64,000 bases of DNA from JAVBLP01 sp052034625 (GCA_052034625.1 JBPOII010000004.1:62001-126000), one strand, 5' to 3'. Shown: positions 52,223 through 61,690, numbered from the stretch's first letter. Notes: generated by a model not told the origin, from the letters alone. Translations and numbers: made by a program.

Positions 52223-53989
52223 ATGGCAATAAATTTACTTTCACAGGAAACTATAAATAAAATTGCGGCGGGCGAAGTAGTTGAACGCCCGCTGAATGCC
52301 GTTAAAGAACTCGTTGAAAATGCTCTTGATGCCTGTGCTTCTTCAATTACAGTAGAGATCTCACAGGCAGGTAAAAAGCTTATAAGGGTTTCAGATAATG
52401 GTTTCGGTATGGACAAAAAAGACCTTGAACTTTCCGTGATGCGCCACGCCACAAGCAAAATTGAAGATTTTAATGATTTGTCCCATATACATTCACTGGG
52501 ATTTAGGGGTGAAGCTCTTTCATCTATAGCTGCCGTATCACGCTTTAATATTAAGACGAGAAAAAAAGGAGAAAGTTCAGGCTGGAAACTTGAATGTGAA
52601 GGCGGCAAGAATATAAAAGTCTCTCCTTGGGCAGGGGCAGAAGGAACAATAACTGAAGTAGAAGACCTTTTTTTCAATACTCCTGCAAGAAAAAAATTTT
52701 TAAAAAGTGATGCTACTGAGCGTTCAAGAATAATAAATTCCGTTGAAGAAACAGCATTGGCAAATCAGGACATATCATTTAAACTTCTTTCTGAAAACAA
52801 AACCGTATTTTCAACGCCTGCCACCGATAATAAAATTGAAAGAATAGCCGATATATTAGGTAAAGATCTCGCATCAAAATTAAAAAATATAAAGATAGAC
52901 CATCAGAAAGCTGCAGTGGAGATCTATTTCACAGGCAGAGACGATTCTTTAAGCAATAGAAAATGCCAATACCTTTTTGTAAACTCAAGACCCGTAAATT
53001 TACCGAAATGGATGGCACACTCTATCTATCAGGCTTATAAGGAATCAATACCGCACGACAAACATCCCGGATTTCTTATTTATATAACGATCTCACCATC
53101 AGATATAGATGTTAATATACATCCGACTAAAAGAGAGATAAAGTTCGCCGATGAAGGCGGGATTTACGATATATTATTCAAAGCTTTAAAAAATGCTCTT
53201 ACAAAACATTCACATCCTGAAATAGTAATAAATACGAAAATAGAAGAATTCAAAATACCTCTTTCAAAAGATAAGAGCCATAAATCTTCCGTTCCTACGA
53301 ATAATGTTTTTATTTCAGAACCAAAACCGCATCAAACATTAAAAAAAACACAATATAATATTGATCAATATTCAAATGTTTATGCTAAACAAGAAGAATT
53401 TAAAAATGATAGTTTTGACAATAATATTAAAGTATTAGGACAAGTTTTTGATACTTATATAATAGTTGAAAATGAAGGACATCTTTATATTTTTGACCAA
53501 CATGCCGCCGCAGAAAGAGTAAGATATGAAGCATACCTTTCGGAAATAAACAAGCATGCTTTGAAATTACAACAAATGCTTATGCCTGAAAATTTTGAAC
53601 TTTCTTCAAGCCTTTCAGAATTGCTGAAAGCTAATATTTCACTTTTCAATGAACTCGGTATAGCCGTTGAAGAGTTCGGCGATAATTCATTTAGAATAAC
53701 AGCATACCCGGCACTCCTCGGCAATATTTCAATAGACCAGATAATCAAATCCGTTATTGAAGAAATAGAAATAGAAAAAAATATTGAAATAGAAAAGAAA
53801 AGGGAAAAGATTATACGCTCAGCATGCAGGGCAAGTATAAAAGCAGGAGATAATGTCTCTTTTCTTGAAGCAAAAAAGCTTATAAATGATCTATTCACAT
53901 GTGAACATCCTTTTACCTGTCCGCATGGCAGACCGACAGCTTATAAAATATCTTTAAATGAACTTGAAAAGTTTTTTAAGAGAAAATAG
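52223..53989 (+). CDS. mutL: DNA mismatch repair protein MutL, endonuclease type
   Basis: 588 aa. The N-terminal GHKL ATPase has 'IAAGEVVERPLNAVKELVENALDA', 'DNGFGMDKKDL', 'RHATSKI' and 'LGFRGEALSSIAAVSRF'. The C-terminal domain has the nuclease motif DQHA-x2-E-x4-E as 'DQHAAAERVRYE' and the late 'CPHGRPTAYK' metal motif. This MutL should therefore nick the strand itself, as in organisms without MutH. The linker (about 345-400) is poorly conserved and Asn/Lys-rich. It is one nucleotide from the PilZ gene. A repeat follows 6 nt after the stop. Confidence 0.96.
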   Translation: MAINLLSQETINKIAAGEVVERPLNAVKELVENALDACASSITVEISQAGKKLIRVSDNGFGMDKKDLELSVMRHATSKIEDFNDLSHIHSLGFRGEALSSIAAVSRFNIKTRKKGESSGWKLECEGGKNIKVSPWAGAEGTITEVEDLFFNTPARKKFLKSDATERSRIINSVEETALANQDISFKLLSENKTVFSTPATDNKIERIADILGKDLASKLKNIKIDHQKAAVEIYFTGRDDSLSNRKCQYLFVNSRPVNLPKWMAHSIYQAYKESIPHDKHPGFLIYITISPSDIDVNIHPTKREIKFADEGGIYDILFKALKNALTKHSHPEIVINTKIEEFKIPLSKDKSHKSSVPTNNVFISEPKPHQTLKKTQYNIDQYSNVYAKQEEFKNDSFDNNIKVLGQVFDTYIIVENEGHLYIFDQHAAAERVRYEAYLSEINKHALKLQQMLMPENFELSSSLSELLKANISLFNELGIAVEEFGDNSFRITAYPALLGNISIDQIIKSVIEEIEIEKNIEIEKKREKIIRSACRASIKAGDNVSFLEAKKLINDLFTCEHPFTCPHGRPTAYKISLNELEKFFKRK

Positions 53990-53995
53990 CAAAAA

Positions 53996-54034
53996 AATTA
54001 CGAATTATTGACAACGACAAAAGATAGTTAATAG
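53996..54034 (+). repeat. Degenerate gene-end repeat, copy after mutL
   Basis: Starts with AATTACGAATTA (53996-54007) and continues to ACGACAAAAGATAGTTAATA (54014-54033). Both blocks recur after rlmN (62739-62750 and 62863-62882); the second differs there by one missing base. This copy lacks the GC-rich middle of the rlmN copy. Confidence 0.6.
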
Positions 54035-54056
54035 CTTTTGTCCCTTCTTATATAAA
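54028..54056 (+). promoter_or_regulatory. Possible promoter of miaA, leaderless arrangement
   Basis: TTAATA (54028-54033), a 17-nt spacer and TATAAA (54051-54056), 5 nt before the ATG. The -35 box would be supplied by the end of the repeat. No ribosome-binding site is seen. Confidence 0.4.
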
Positions 54057-54061
54057 AAATT

Positions 54062-54946
54062 ATGAAAAAAATAATAGTCATTTCAGGTCCTACGGCAAGC
54101 GGTAAAACTAAAAAAGCCATAAAAATATGTAAAGAAAGTAATGGCGAGATAATATCTTGCGATTCCAGACAAGTATATAAGTTCCTTGATATAGGAACGA
54201 ATAAAGAAGGCATTCTTCTTGAGAGCGGAATAAGGGAAGTCGAGGGCATACCGCAATATCTTACGGACATAATAAACCCTGATGAAACATACAGCGTTGC
54301 GGACTTTATAAAAGATGCCGATATAAAGATAAATGAAATTATCTCAAAAAGAAAAACTCCGGTTATTACTGGAGGCACCGGATTATACATAAAAGCTCTT
54401 CTTTATGGTCTTGACGAAATGCCGAAAGCGGACGATTCTTTACGTAAAGAGTTAAAAAATAAAAGTACCGAAGAAATGTATGAACAGCTTTTAGAATTGG
54501 ATCCTGAAGCGGCCGAAAAGAATAAAAAGAATCCGCAAAGACTTTTAAGAGCATTAGAAGTAAATCTTTTATCTGGCAAAACGATGGCAAAGCATTTTAA
54601 ACCTAAAGCACCCAGATACGATTTTAAGCATTACAGCATAAGCATAGACAATGAAACTCTTTATAAACGCATAAATGAAAGATGCATTAAAATGATCGAA
54701 AAAGGAATGATAGAGGAAACACAAAAAGTCTTGAAAATGGGTTTTGCCCATGATTGTCCGGGATTGAGCGGTATAGGTTATAGACATATTGTAAAGTTTC
54801 TTGATAATAAGATATCAAAACAGAAAATGCTTGAACAGTTCTCAAAAGATACAAGACATTATGCAAAAAGACAAAATACATGGTTTCGCGGACAAGATGA
54901 TATAATTCAATTACAAATTACGAATGACGAATCAACGACACAATGA
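54062..54946 (+). CDS. miaA: tRNA dimethylallyltransferase MiaA
   Basis: 294 aa. It transfers a dimethylallyl group to A37 of tRNAs reading UNN codons, giving i6A37, the substrate of MiaB. The P-loop is 'VISGPTASGKTKKA' and 'EIISCDSRQVYKFLDIGTNK' and 'VITGGTGLYIKALLYG' are family hallmarks. The C-terminal 'GYRHIVKFLDN...DTRHYAKRQNTWFRGQDD' is also typical. The last ~9 residues (ITNDESTTQ) are encoded by an AATTACGAAT-type repeat and look like a late addition to the protein. Confidence 0.95.
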   Translation: MKKIIVISGPTASGKTKKAIKICKESNGEIISCDSRQVYKFLDIGTNKEGILLESGIREVEGIPQYLTDIINPDETYSVADFIKDADIKINEIISKRKTPVITGGTGLYIKALLYGLDEMPKADDSLRKELKNKSTEEMYEQLLELDPEAAEKNKKNPQRLLRALEVNLLSGKTMAKHFKPKAPRYDFKHYSISIDNETLYKRINERCIKMIEKGMIEETQKVLKMGFAHDCPGLSGIGYRHIVKFLDNKISKQKMLEQFSKDTRHYAKRQNTWFRGQDDIIQLQITNDESTTQ

Positions 54947-54996
54947 TAATACGGCAATTACAAATTGACAAAAACAACGAAACAACAAAAGACAAA
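54909..54996 (+). repeat. Degenerate gene-end repeat overlapping the miaA 3' end
   Basis: Contains AATTACGAAT (54916-54925), a repeated ACGA/CAACGA pattern and further ACAAATTGACA/AACAACGAA runs. It overlaps the last codons of miaA and extends into the gap before murJ. Similar sequence follows mutL and rlmN. Confidence 0.5.
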
Positions 54997-55026
54997 GATG
55001 AAAAGACAGTTTAAAAGAAGAATAAA

Positions 55027-56565
55027 ATGGAAAATAAACAATTAACAAAAAATGCGGGGAAAACCGCATTTGGAACAACGCTCTCAAGGATACTCGGCTA
55101 TATAAGGGATATGCTTGTCGCAAATCTCTTCGGTGCAGGAATGTTTGCCGATGCTTTTTATGCGGCTTTCAGAATACCTAATCTTTTCAGAAGACTGCTT
55201 GGAGAAGGCTCATTCTCAGCGGCTTTTATTCCTGTGTTTAGCCAATATCTGCATACGGAAGAAAAAAGTGAAACACAAAAATTTCTTAATGCCGTGTTTA
55301 CAGCTCTTGTAATAGTACTCCTTATAATTTCTATTCTTGGAATGTTCTTTGCTCCTATTCTTGTAAAAATAATAGCATGGGGTTTTACCAGCGATCCTGA
55401 AAAGATGCAGTTAACTATAGAACTGACAAGACTGATGTTCCCTTTTATCTTTTTTGTATGCCTTGCGGCATTTCTTCTTGCGGCTTTAAACACATTATAC
55501 TCTTTCTTTTTACCTGCTCTTGCTCCGGCATCTTTAAGTTTTAGCGAAATAATATATATGCTTGCGATCGCACCTATGCTTTCTCCCGGCAGCCAGATAA
55601 AAGGTCTTGCCATAAGCGTGATATTTGGCGGTGCAATTCACTTTTTTATACAGTATCCTAGATTTAAAAGTCTTGGATGGCATCTAAAATTTAAAATAGA
55701 TTTTAAACATCCCGGTATAAGAAAAATCGTCTTTTTAATGATACCTTCAATAATAGGTTTATCCGTTGATCAAATAAATTCTTTTGTAGACACTATATGT
55801 GCTTCTTTTCTTGCAGAAGGGTCAATAACTGCACTTTATTATTCGAATAGGCTTATGCAGCTGCCGCTTGCCATTTTTGGGCTGGCATTAGCAAGCGTTT
55901 CTCTTCCTGTCATGTCAAAAGCTTATGCACAAAAAGATATGGCAAACCTTAAAAACTCTTTAAATCATTCAATAAGGCTTACAGTATTTACATTATTACC
56001 GGCAGCCGTAGGTTTAATGGTAATAGGACTCCCTATAGTAAAACTTCTTTTTGAACACGGAAAATTTGACTCATTGGCTTCGCTGATGACAAAAAATGCT
56101 CTGTTTTACTATTCGCTTGGTCTTCCGGCATATGCTATGGCAAAGATATTTGCAAATGCTTTTTATGCTTTTCAGGATACAAGAACGCCGGTAAAAACCG
56201 CCGTATGGGCCATGATCATTCATGTTATTTTATGTGTACTTTTAATGCATCCTATGGGCGTAGGCGGACTTGCTCTTGCTACAGCCATAGCTTCATATTT
56301 TAATTTGTTGTTTTTAATAATTTATTTAAGGAAAAGAATAGGAAATCTTGGACTTAAAAAAATACTGATTTCCGGTATAAAATCTGTAATATCAGCAGCA
56401 GCTACAGGCATTGCCGCATGGTATATGTGCAATGTCTCAAACAATCTTTTTATTGCCGTTCCTGTAGCTATAATATCAGGAATTCTTGCATTCTTAATTT
56501 TCTCAAAACTGTTAAGATCCGAAGAACTTGAAATATTTATGCAAATGTATGAAAAAAAGAAGTAA
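55027..56565 (+). CDS. murJ: Lipid II flippase MurJ (MviN)
   Basis: 512 aa with about 14 membrane helices, normal for MurJ, which flips lipid II to the periplasmic side for peptidoglycan synthesis. The N-terminal 'GKTAFGTTLSRILGYIRDMLVANLFGAG' and 'ADAFYAAFRIPNLFRRLLGEGSFSAAFIPVF' are diagnostic, as is 'SFVDTICASFLAEGSITALYYSNRLMQLPL' in the middle. The ATG has a weak AGAAG ribosome-binding site. The DUF4230 gene follows after 33 nt with an AGAGG site, probably in one operon with uvrC and the kinase gene. Confidence 0.95.
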   Translation: MENKQLTKNAGKTAFGTTLSRILGYIRDMLVANLFGAGMFADAFYAAFRIPNLFRRLLGEGSFSAAFIPVFSQYLHTEEKSETQKFLNAVFTALVIVLLIISILGMFFAPILVKIIAWGFTSDPEKMQLTIELTRLMFPFIFFVCLAAFLLAALNTLYSFFLPALAPASLSFSEIIYMLAIAPMLSPGSQIKGLAISVIFGGAIHFFIQYPRFKSLGWHLKFKIDFKHPGIRKIVFLMIPSIIGLSVDQINSFVDTICASFLAEGSITALYYSNRLMQLPLAIFGLALASVSLPVMSKAYAQKDMANLKNSLNHSIRLTVFTLLPAAVGLMVIGLPIVKLLFEHGKFDSLASLMTKNALFYYSLGLPAYAMAKIFANAFYAFQDTRTPVKTAVWAMIIHVILCVLLMHPMGVGGLALATAIASYFNLLFLIIYLRKRIGNLGLKKILISGIKSVISAAATGIAAWYMCNVSNNLFIAVPVAIISGILAFLIFSKLLRSEELEIFMQMYEKKK

Positions 56566-56598
56566 GTTAAAACAAATAATATAATAAAAGAGGTATTA

Positions 56599-57210
56599 AT
56601 GATGAAATATTATGCGGTCTTAATTATTTTTATCTTAACACTTTCAATGGGAGTTTTTATCGGTTTCAAAATAAAACCTTCACTTCCTGAGGTAAAAAAA
56701 GAATCTTCAATAAACATAAGTGCAAGTGTTAAAGAAGTTCTTCCGGCATCAGAATATACAAGTCTTATATATCAATACACTTCAATAATAACACATTCCG
56801 AAGCTTCAAAACTTTTCGGCATAGATATCCCTTTAACTGAAAAGAAAGCAATTTATACTATCGACGGAACTATTAAAATGGGTTTTGATGCCGCTGATAT
56901 TGAAACTGAAGTTTCTTATTCCAATATTATTTTACGCATGCCAAAGATCAAGATACTTTCTCATGAAATATATCCGGAAACTTTCAGCCTTTATGATGAA
57001 AGGAGCAGTATATTCAACAGATACTCATTAAAAGATGCAAATACCATACAGCAAACAAATAAGAGCGAAATGGAACTCAAAGTAAGGCAGAACCGCGGAC
57101 TTTATGTTCAAGCACAGAAATTCACTGAACAGCAGCTTACCGCAATGATAAAAAATCTTCCAAATGTAAAAGAGAAATATACCGTAGTATTTGAATGGAA
57201 TGTTAAATGA
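56599..57210 (+). CDS. DUF4230 family membrane-anchored protein
   Basis: 203 aa. An N-terminal membrane anchor (about 5-24) is followed by an extracytoplasmic domain. 'YQYTSIITHSEASKLFGIDIPLTEKKAIYTIDGTIKMGFD' fits the DUF4230 pattern (a conserved strand leading to a 'y.g.v.aGidl' block). The second half has 'ILRMPKIKILSHEIYPET', with the conserved Pro, and a basic helical end. No enzymatic motif is visible and the function of the family is unknown. It overlaps uvrC by 4 nt. Confidence 0.7.
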   Translation: MMKYYAVLIIFILTLSMGVFIGFKIKPSLPEVKKESSINISASVKEVLPASEYTSLIYQYTSIITHSEASKLFGIDIPLTEKKAIYTIDGTIKMGFDAADIETEVSYSNIILRMPKIKILSHEIYPETFSLYDERSSIFNRYSLKDANTIQQTNKSEMELKVRQNRGLYVQAQKFTEQQLTAMIKNLPNVKEKYTVVFEWNVK

Positions 57211-58487
57211 ATAAATACTTGGAAAATATTCCAAAACTTCCCGGCGTTTACATTATGCGCGACGGGATAGGAAATATTATATACATAGGCAAAGCAAAAA
57301 GCCTTAAAGACCGCATCTCTTCATATTTTAATTCCGATATCAATTCAAAAGCAAGCGCGATAATAACCGCTATGCGCAAAATTGACTATATACTCTGTGC
57401 TTCTGAGAGGGAAGCTCTTATAGTTGAAAGACAGTTAATAAATAAAGTTAAACCGCATTTTAATGCTATGTGGAAAGATGATAAATCTTATCCTTATATA
57501 AAATTTACTGCAAATGAGGATTTTCCAAGGCTCACACTTACAAGGAAAAAACTTAAATACGGAGCTTTATATTTCGGTCCATACCCACAGGTCTTTTATA
57601 TTAAAAAACTGGTGCACTGGCTTACAAAACTCTTTAAACTGCGCCCGTGCAAAATGGAAATATCTGAAAACAATTTACCGGATGAAAAAAATGTAAAATC
57701 ATGCATTTATTATCATACGCAAATGTGCTTGGGCCCGTGTATGGGCAAAATCAGTTCAAAAGATTATAAAGAAAAAATTAAAGATATTGAACTCTTTTTA
57801 AACGGCAAATTCAAAAAGCTTGAGGATGAATGGGAAAAACAGATGCAGAACTTAAGCTCCGAAATGAAATATGAAGAAGCTGCAGAAGCAAGAGACAGGA
57901 TCTATGCCGTGCAAAATATGTCTGAAAGGGTAATGATAAGCGAAATAACACAGGATGAAATAAACAATTCAGTACAAAGAACAAACAGCATTTATGAACT
58001 TAAAAAAAAGCTGGGTTTAAAGCGTATGCCTGTAGTTATTGAAGGTTTTGACAATTCAAATATTCAGGGAACAAGTCCCGTCTCTTCTATGGTCAGATTT
58101 ATAAACGGTATTCCTGATAAAAAGAATTACAGACGTTTTAAGATCAAAACAGTCAAAGGTGCAGATGACTTTGCTACTATGCGGGAAGTTGTTTTTCGCA
58201 GATATTCAGGTATAATAAGAAAGAATGAACCCTTGCCGGACCTTATACTGATAGACGGAGGAAAAGGGCAGTTAAATGCGGCTATGAACGCTCTTACAGA
58301 ACTTCAGCTAAATATTCCGCTCGTATCGCTTGCAGAAAAGAATGAAGAGATCTTTTTACCGCATAAAGATAAACCTTTGATACTAAGCAAACATTCAATG
58401 GCATTAAGGCTTTTACAATCAGTAAGGGATGAAGCACACAGATTTGCTCTAAATTATCACAGAAAAATAAGAGAGAAAATAATATGA
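57207..58487 (+). CDS. uvrC: Compact UvrC-like excinuclease subunit, without mid and HhH regions
   Basis: 426 aa, against ~600 for normal UvrC. The GIY-YIG nuclease is intact (GVY 13-15, YIG 26-28, Arg36), as are a Cys-rich element ('CIYYHTQMCLGPCMG') and a UVR domain (about 200-235). The RNase H-like second nuclease keeps its DDH residues: Asp282 in 'GFDNSN', Asp350 in 'IDGGKGQ', His411 in 'RDEAHRFA'. Compared with B. subtilis UvrC, about 115 residues between UVR and the RNase H fold are missing, and the protein stops where the C-terminal HhH2 domain would begin. It should still make both incisions in UvrABC repair, but with altered DNA binding. Confidence 0.88.
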   Translation: MNKYLENIPKLPGVYIMRDGIGNIIYIGKAKSLKDRISSYFNSDINSKASAIITAMRKIDYILCASEREALIVERQLINKVKPHFNAMWKDDKSYPYIKFTANEDFPRLTLTRKKLKYGALYFGPYPQVFYIKKLVHWLTKLFKLRPCKMEISENNLPDEKNVKSCIYYHTQMCLGPCMGKISSKDYKEKIKDIELFLNGKFKKLEDEWEKQMQNLSSEMKYEEAAEARDRIYAVQNMSERVMISEITQDEINNSVQRTNSIYELKKKLGLKRMPVVIEGFDNSNIQGTSPVSSMVRFINGIPDKKNYRRFKIKTVKGADDFATMREVVFRRYSGIIRKNEPLPDLILIDGGKGQLNAAMNALTELQLNIPLVSLAEKNEEIFLPHKDKPLILSKHSMALRLLQSVRDEAHRFALNYHRKIREKII

Positions 58488-60637
58488 ACCCGATTTCAAT
58501 ATCCTATTTCATTTTAGCGGCTTTTTCATTGCTTGTAGCTGTCTTAGTTCTATCCAGGAGATCAAAATCTACAATAAATGTAAGTTTTTCATTTCTATGT
58601 CTTTCTTTCGCTTTATGGTTCTTAAGCTTCGGCAGTATGTTTTCCGCATCATCTTCCGATACCGCTCTTATTTTAGCTAAAACAGGCTTTATAGGAATAA
58701 TTTTTACCTCTGTGCTTCTTTTAAGATTCGTTTATGCCTATTCCAAAACAGTCATAAACAAAAAAACTTTTATTTTTTTCTTTCTTCTTTCGGCCGCTGC
58801 TGCAGTTTTTAATTTCTATATCGATCTTTTTTATTTAGGCGTAACTCATCATTTTTTCGGATTTTATCCCAAAGCATCAAAACTATACTTTTTAGTGCCT
58901 TTGATATTTCTTATCACGATTATTATGTCGATTAGAATCCTAAAAGCTAATCTGAGACAACCGGATCTGACTGCTTTCAGGCATCAACAGATAAGAAAAA
59001 TACATAATGCATTAATACTTTTATTTTTCGTTCTTATTGATCATCTGCTGGTCTTTGTACAAATTCCGATATATCCCGCAGGCGCTTTAGCGGCTGTTGG
59101 TTTTGTTGTAATAGTAATATTTGCTCTCGGCAGATATACTTTTGCGGATTTTAAGATAGTCATGATCCGTACTTTGATCTTTTTATTTATAGCATCAATA
59201 ATTATACTTTCATCATATTTTGTATGGAAAATTACACGCTCGTGGATAGTTTCTACAACATTTACTTTTATATTTGCTGTGATAGGTACATATATTTACA
59301 GAGCAGCAATATTTAAGACAGCGGAAGTTTTTCTTGCCGAACAGAAGAAATATCACAATACGCTTATACAGGCTGCAAGCGGTATGGCACAAGAACACGA
59401 TCTCGACAGACTTTTAAAAATGATTTCCATAATAGTAATTAGAGCTGTACAGGTAAAACATATAGCTGTTTTTATCAAAAATGAAGGCGGAAAACTTTTT
59501 GAATGCAGACATATCAGACCTTCTTCTCCTGAAGAAATAATTTTTCCATATTCTATAATGCATCCTTTTGTCGTATTTATGAAAAACAAAGGAAGACCTT
59601 TTGTAATGGCTGACCTTCCTTTATATATCACAAATTCCGTTGGACTGCCCTTTAAAGCAGATATGGTGATTCCTTTCTTTTTTAATAACGGAGCAAATGG
59701 TTTCATAATACTAGGTCAGAAAAAAAACAATAAACCTTTTAACAGGGAAGACATCAAAGTCTTTCAAACTCTTGCCAGACAGACGGCGCTTGCCATTGAG
59801 AATTGCATGTTTTTTGAGGAGTTCAAACATACGCAGGAAAAGATATTTGCGGCAGAAAAACTCGCTTCAATAGGAGGTCTAGCCGACGGTGTAGCACATC
59901 AAATAAACAACCGCCTAAATCAATTCTCTATGATCTCAGGAGAACTTAAATATGGCATTTTAGATTATATCGATGCAAACCTGGATTTCGTTAATTCCAA
60001 TGAAAAACTGAAAAAAGCTTTTGATTATATTACAAATCTTTCAGACTCGCTTGCTGAAAATATAAAACGTACCGATGCCGTTATCAAAGGTATCTTAAAC
60101 TATGCAAGAGTAGGCAAAAAAAGCGATCTGTTCACGGAATTTACTCTACAGGAAGTTTTGGACCTTGCGATGGAACTTCTCAAATTAAAACACAAACTCC
60201 ATAAAGATTTTAAATTGGACTTCAAATATAAAAGTGAAGATAAGATATACGGTATACGCTCACAGATCATAGAATCAATTTATAATATTTTAGATAATGC
60301 TTATGAAGCCACTATTGACAGAATGGAAAGCTTAAATGATGAAGAAAGGGAGCATTATAAGCCGCTTATAAGCGTAGAACTTAAACATGTAGATGAAAAA
60401 ACCATTATTGCCATTAAGGATAATGGCATAGGAATAAAAGATGAAAATAAGATAAAGATATTTGCACCTTTTTTTACTACAAAATCTTCATATAAATCAG
60501 GTACGGGCATAGGTCTTTATATTGTTAAAAGAATGATAGAAGAAAACCATAATGGCAGAATGTCTTTTGAAAGCAGATATGGACATGGAACAAAAATCAT
60601 TATCGAACTTCCCGTTAAAGAGGAATACGGAGTATAA
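58484..60637 (+). CDS. 7TM-GAF hybrid sensor histidine kinase (orphan)
   Basis: 717 aa. About eight or nine membrane helices (1-290) form a histidine-kinase 7TM-type input region. A GAF domain (about 300-445; 'VKHIAVFIKNEGGKLFEC', 'VFQTLARQTALAIENC') and a kinase core follow. The H-box is 'LADGVAHQINNRLNQFS' with phospho-acceptor His472. Gln473 replaces the Glu normally next to it (HEINNPL). N, G1 and G2 boxes are intact: 'NILDNAYEA', 'IKDNGIGI', 'GTGIGLYIVKRMI'. There is no response regulator in the window. It overlaps uvrC by 4 nt. Confidence 0.88.
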   Translation: MNPISISYFILAAFSLLVAVLVLSRRSKSTINVSFSFLCLSFALWFLSFGSMFSASSSDTALILAKTGFIGIIFTSVLLLRFVYAYSKTVINKKTFIFFFLLSAAAAVFNFYIDLFYLGVTHHFFGFYPKASKLYFLVPLIFLITIIMSIRILKANLRQPDLTAFRHQQIRKIHNALILLFFVLIDHLLVFVQIPIYPAGALAAVGFVVIVIFALGRYTFADFKIVMIRTLIFLFIASIIILSSYFVWKITRSWIVSTTFTFIFAVIGTYIYRAAIFKTAEVFLAEQKKYHNTLIQAASGMAQEHDLDRLLKMISIIVIRAVQVKHIAVFIKNEGGKLFECRHIRPSSPEEIIFPYSIMHPFVVFMKNKGRPFVMADLPLYITNSVGLPFKADMVIPFFFNNGANGFIILGQKKNNKPFNREDIKVFQTLARQTALAIENCMFFEEFKHTQEKIFAAEKLASIGGLADGVAHQINNRLNQFSMISGELKYGILDYIDANLDFVNSNEKLKKAFDYITNLSDSLAENIKRTDAVIKGILNYARVGKKSDLFTEFTLQEVLDLAMELLKLKHKLHKDFKLDFKYKSEDKIYGIRSQIIESIYNILDNAYEATIDRMESLNDEEREHYKPLISVELKHVDEKTIIAIKDNGIGIKDENKIKIFAPFFTTKSSYKSGTGIGLYIVKRMIEENHNGRMSFESRYGHGTKIIIELPVKEEYGV

Positions 60638-60666
60638 TAATTTAAAAATGATATAAATGCAGGAAA

Positions 60667-61011
60667 ATGAAAAAACAAATACCGCAATATATTTTGGACG
60701 AGATGAAAAAATACCCGCCTTTCTATGTAAAAGCATGGAAAGCGTGTTTTGAAATACCTGCCGGCAAAACAATGACTTATGGAGAGATTGCAAAAAAAGC
60801 AGGCTCTCCTAAGGCGGCAAGAGCGGCAGGTGCAGCTATGAGATCTAATCCATGGCCTCCGATCATACCTTGCCACAGAGTGATAGCGGCTGACGGAAAG
60901 ATGTGCGGATATTCAGGCAAAGGCGGCATAAAACAAAAAGAAAAAATGCTTGAATATGAAAGAAAGACAGGTAAAGATGCAGATATTAAACTTTTAAAGA
61001 AGCTGATATGA
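60667..61011 (+). CDS. MGMT-like 6-O-methylguanine-DNA methyltransferase (short)
   Basis: 114 aa, only the DNA-binding/active-site domain. 'FYVKAWKACFEIPAGKTMTYGEIAKKAG' leads to the helix-turn-helix ('AARAAGAAMRSNP', with the Arg finger) and the 'IIPCHRVI' active site. The Cys is kept, so this is a candidate suicide alkyl-transferase rather than an alkyltransferase-like (ATL) protein, which has Trp there. It lacks the N-terminal ribonuclease-like domain of Ada/Ogt. An AGGA ribosome-binding site is 4-6 nt before the ATG. lplA-like overlaps its end by 4 nt. Confidence 0.88.
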   Translation: MKKQIPQYILDEMKKYPPFYVKAWKACFEIPAGKTMTYGEIAKKAGSPKAARAAGAAMRSNPWPPIIPCHRVIAADGKMCGYSGKGGIKQKEKMLEYERKTGKDADIKLLKKLI

Positions 61012-61679
61012 ATAATAAAGAGCTTAAAGTAATAAATGATATTAAAAGAAATGCGGCAATGAATATGGCATTGGACGATCTAATATTTTTAAATCTCAAA
61101 AGCGGAGCTGTTTTAAGGACTTATCTTTGGGACGGTCCATATACAACGATAGGCTATTTTCAAAAAAGCTCTGAGATCAAAACAAAAGATTTTGTAAGAA
61201 GATTTACCGGCGGACTTACAGTAAACCATCAAAATGATATTTCATACAGTTTTATAGCTTCTTCAGATTTTTGGCCTTATGTTTATGATCAAACCCTAAC
61301 ATACAAACATTTACATTTAAGCATCAAAAAAGCGCTTGCCTACGTCGGCATAAAATGCCGGCTTCTTGATACAAAGCAAAGCGGTGCAAATAATATATGT
61401 GTTCAAACTCTCTACGAGAACGATCTTTTATATAAAGGCAGAAAAATTGTAGGGTCTTGTATGAGAAGAAGGGGGAACAAACTATTTGTACAAGGTTCTC
61501 TGCATATGCAAATTGAAGATAATGAAAAAGAGAAATTTTACCGGAGTTTATCAGAAAATATGGCAGGTATTATGAAATGCGAACCGCAAGTTTTTGCTTT
61601 TAGCGATACAGATATTGAAGAAGCGGAAAATATAGCAAAAGAAAAATATTTAAATAAAGAATGGAATAACAAATTTTAA
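61008..61679 (+). CDS. Lipoate-protein ligase A-like (BPL/LPL fold)
   Basis: 223 aa. The fold attaches lipoate or octanoate to lipoyl domains. 'NMALDDLIFLNLKSGAVLRTYLWDGPYTTIGYFQ' is the N-terminal block, 'RRFTGGLTVNHQNDISYSF' matches RRxTGGgxVxHxxdltYS, and 'YKGRKIVGSCMRRRGNKLFVQGSL' holds the catalytic Lys (KIVGSAqrR). It lacks the accessory C-terminal domain of E. coli LplA. It could be a ligase, an octanoyltransferase (LipM type) or an amidotransferase (LipL type); the sequence alone does not decide. Confidence 0.82.
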   Translation: MNNKELKVINDIKRNAAMNMALDDLIFLNLKSGAVLRTYLWDGPYTTIGYFQKSSEIKTKDFVRRFTGGLTVNHQNDISYSFIASSDFWPYVYDQTLTYKHLHLSIKKALAYVGIKCRLLDTKQSGANNICVQTLYENDLLYKGRKIVGSCMRRRGNKLFVQGSLHMQIEDNEKEKFYRSLSENMAGIMKCEPQVFAFSDTDIEEAENIAKEKYLNKEWNNKF

Positions 61680-61690
61680 TTCCATTATGG

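Noticed and set aside
60667..61011. Alkyltransferase-like (ATL) protein instead of MGMT
   Set aside because: The active site is PCHRV with the Cys kept; ATL proteins have Trp there.
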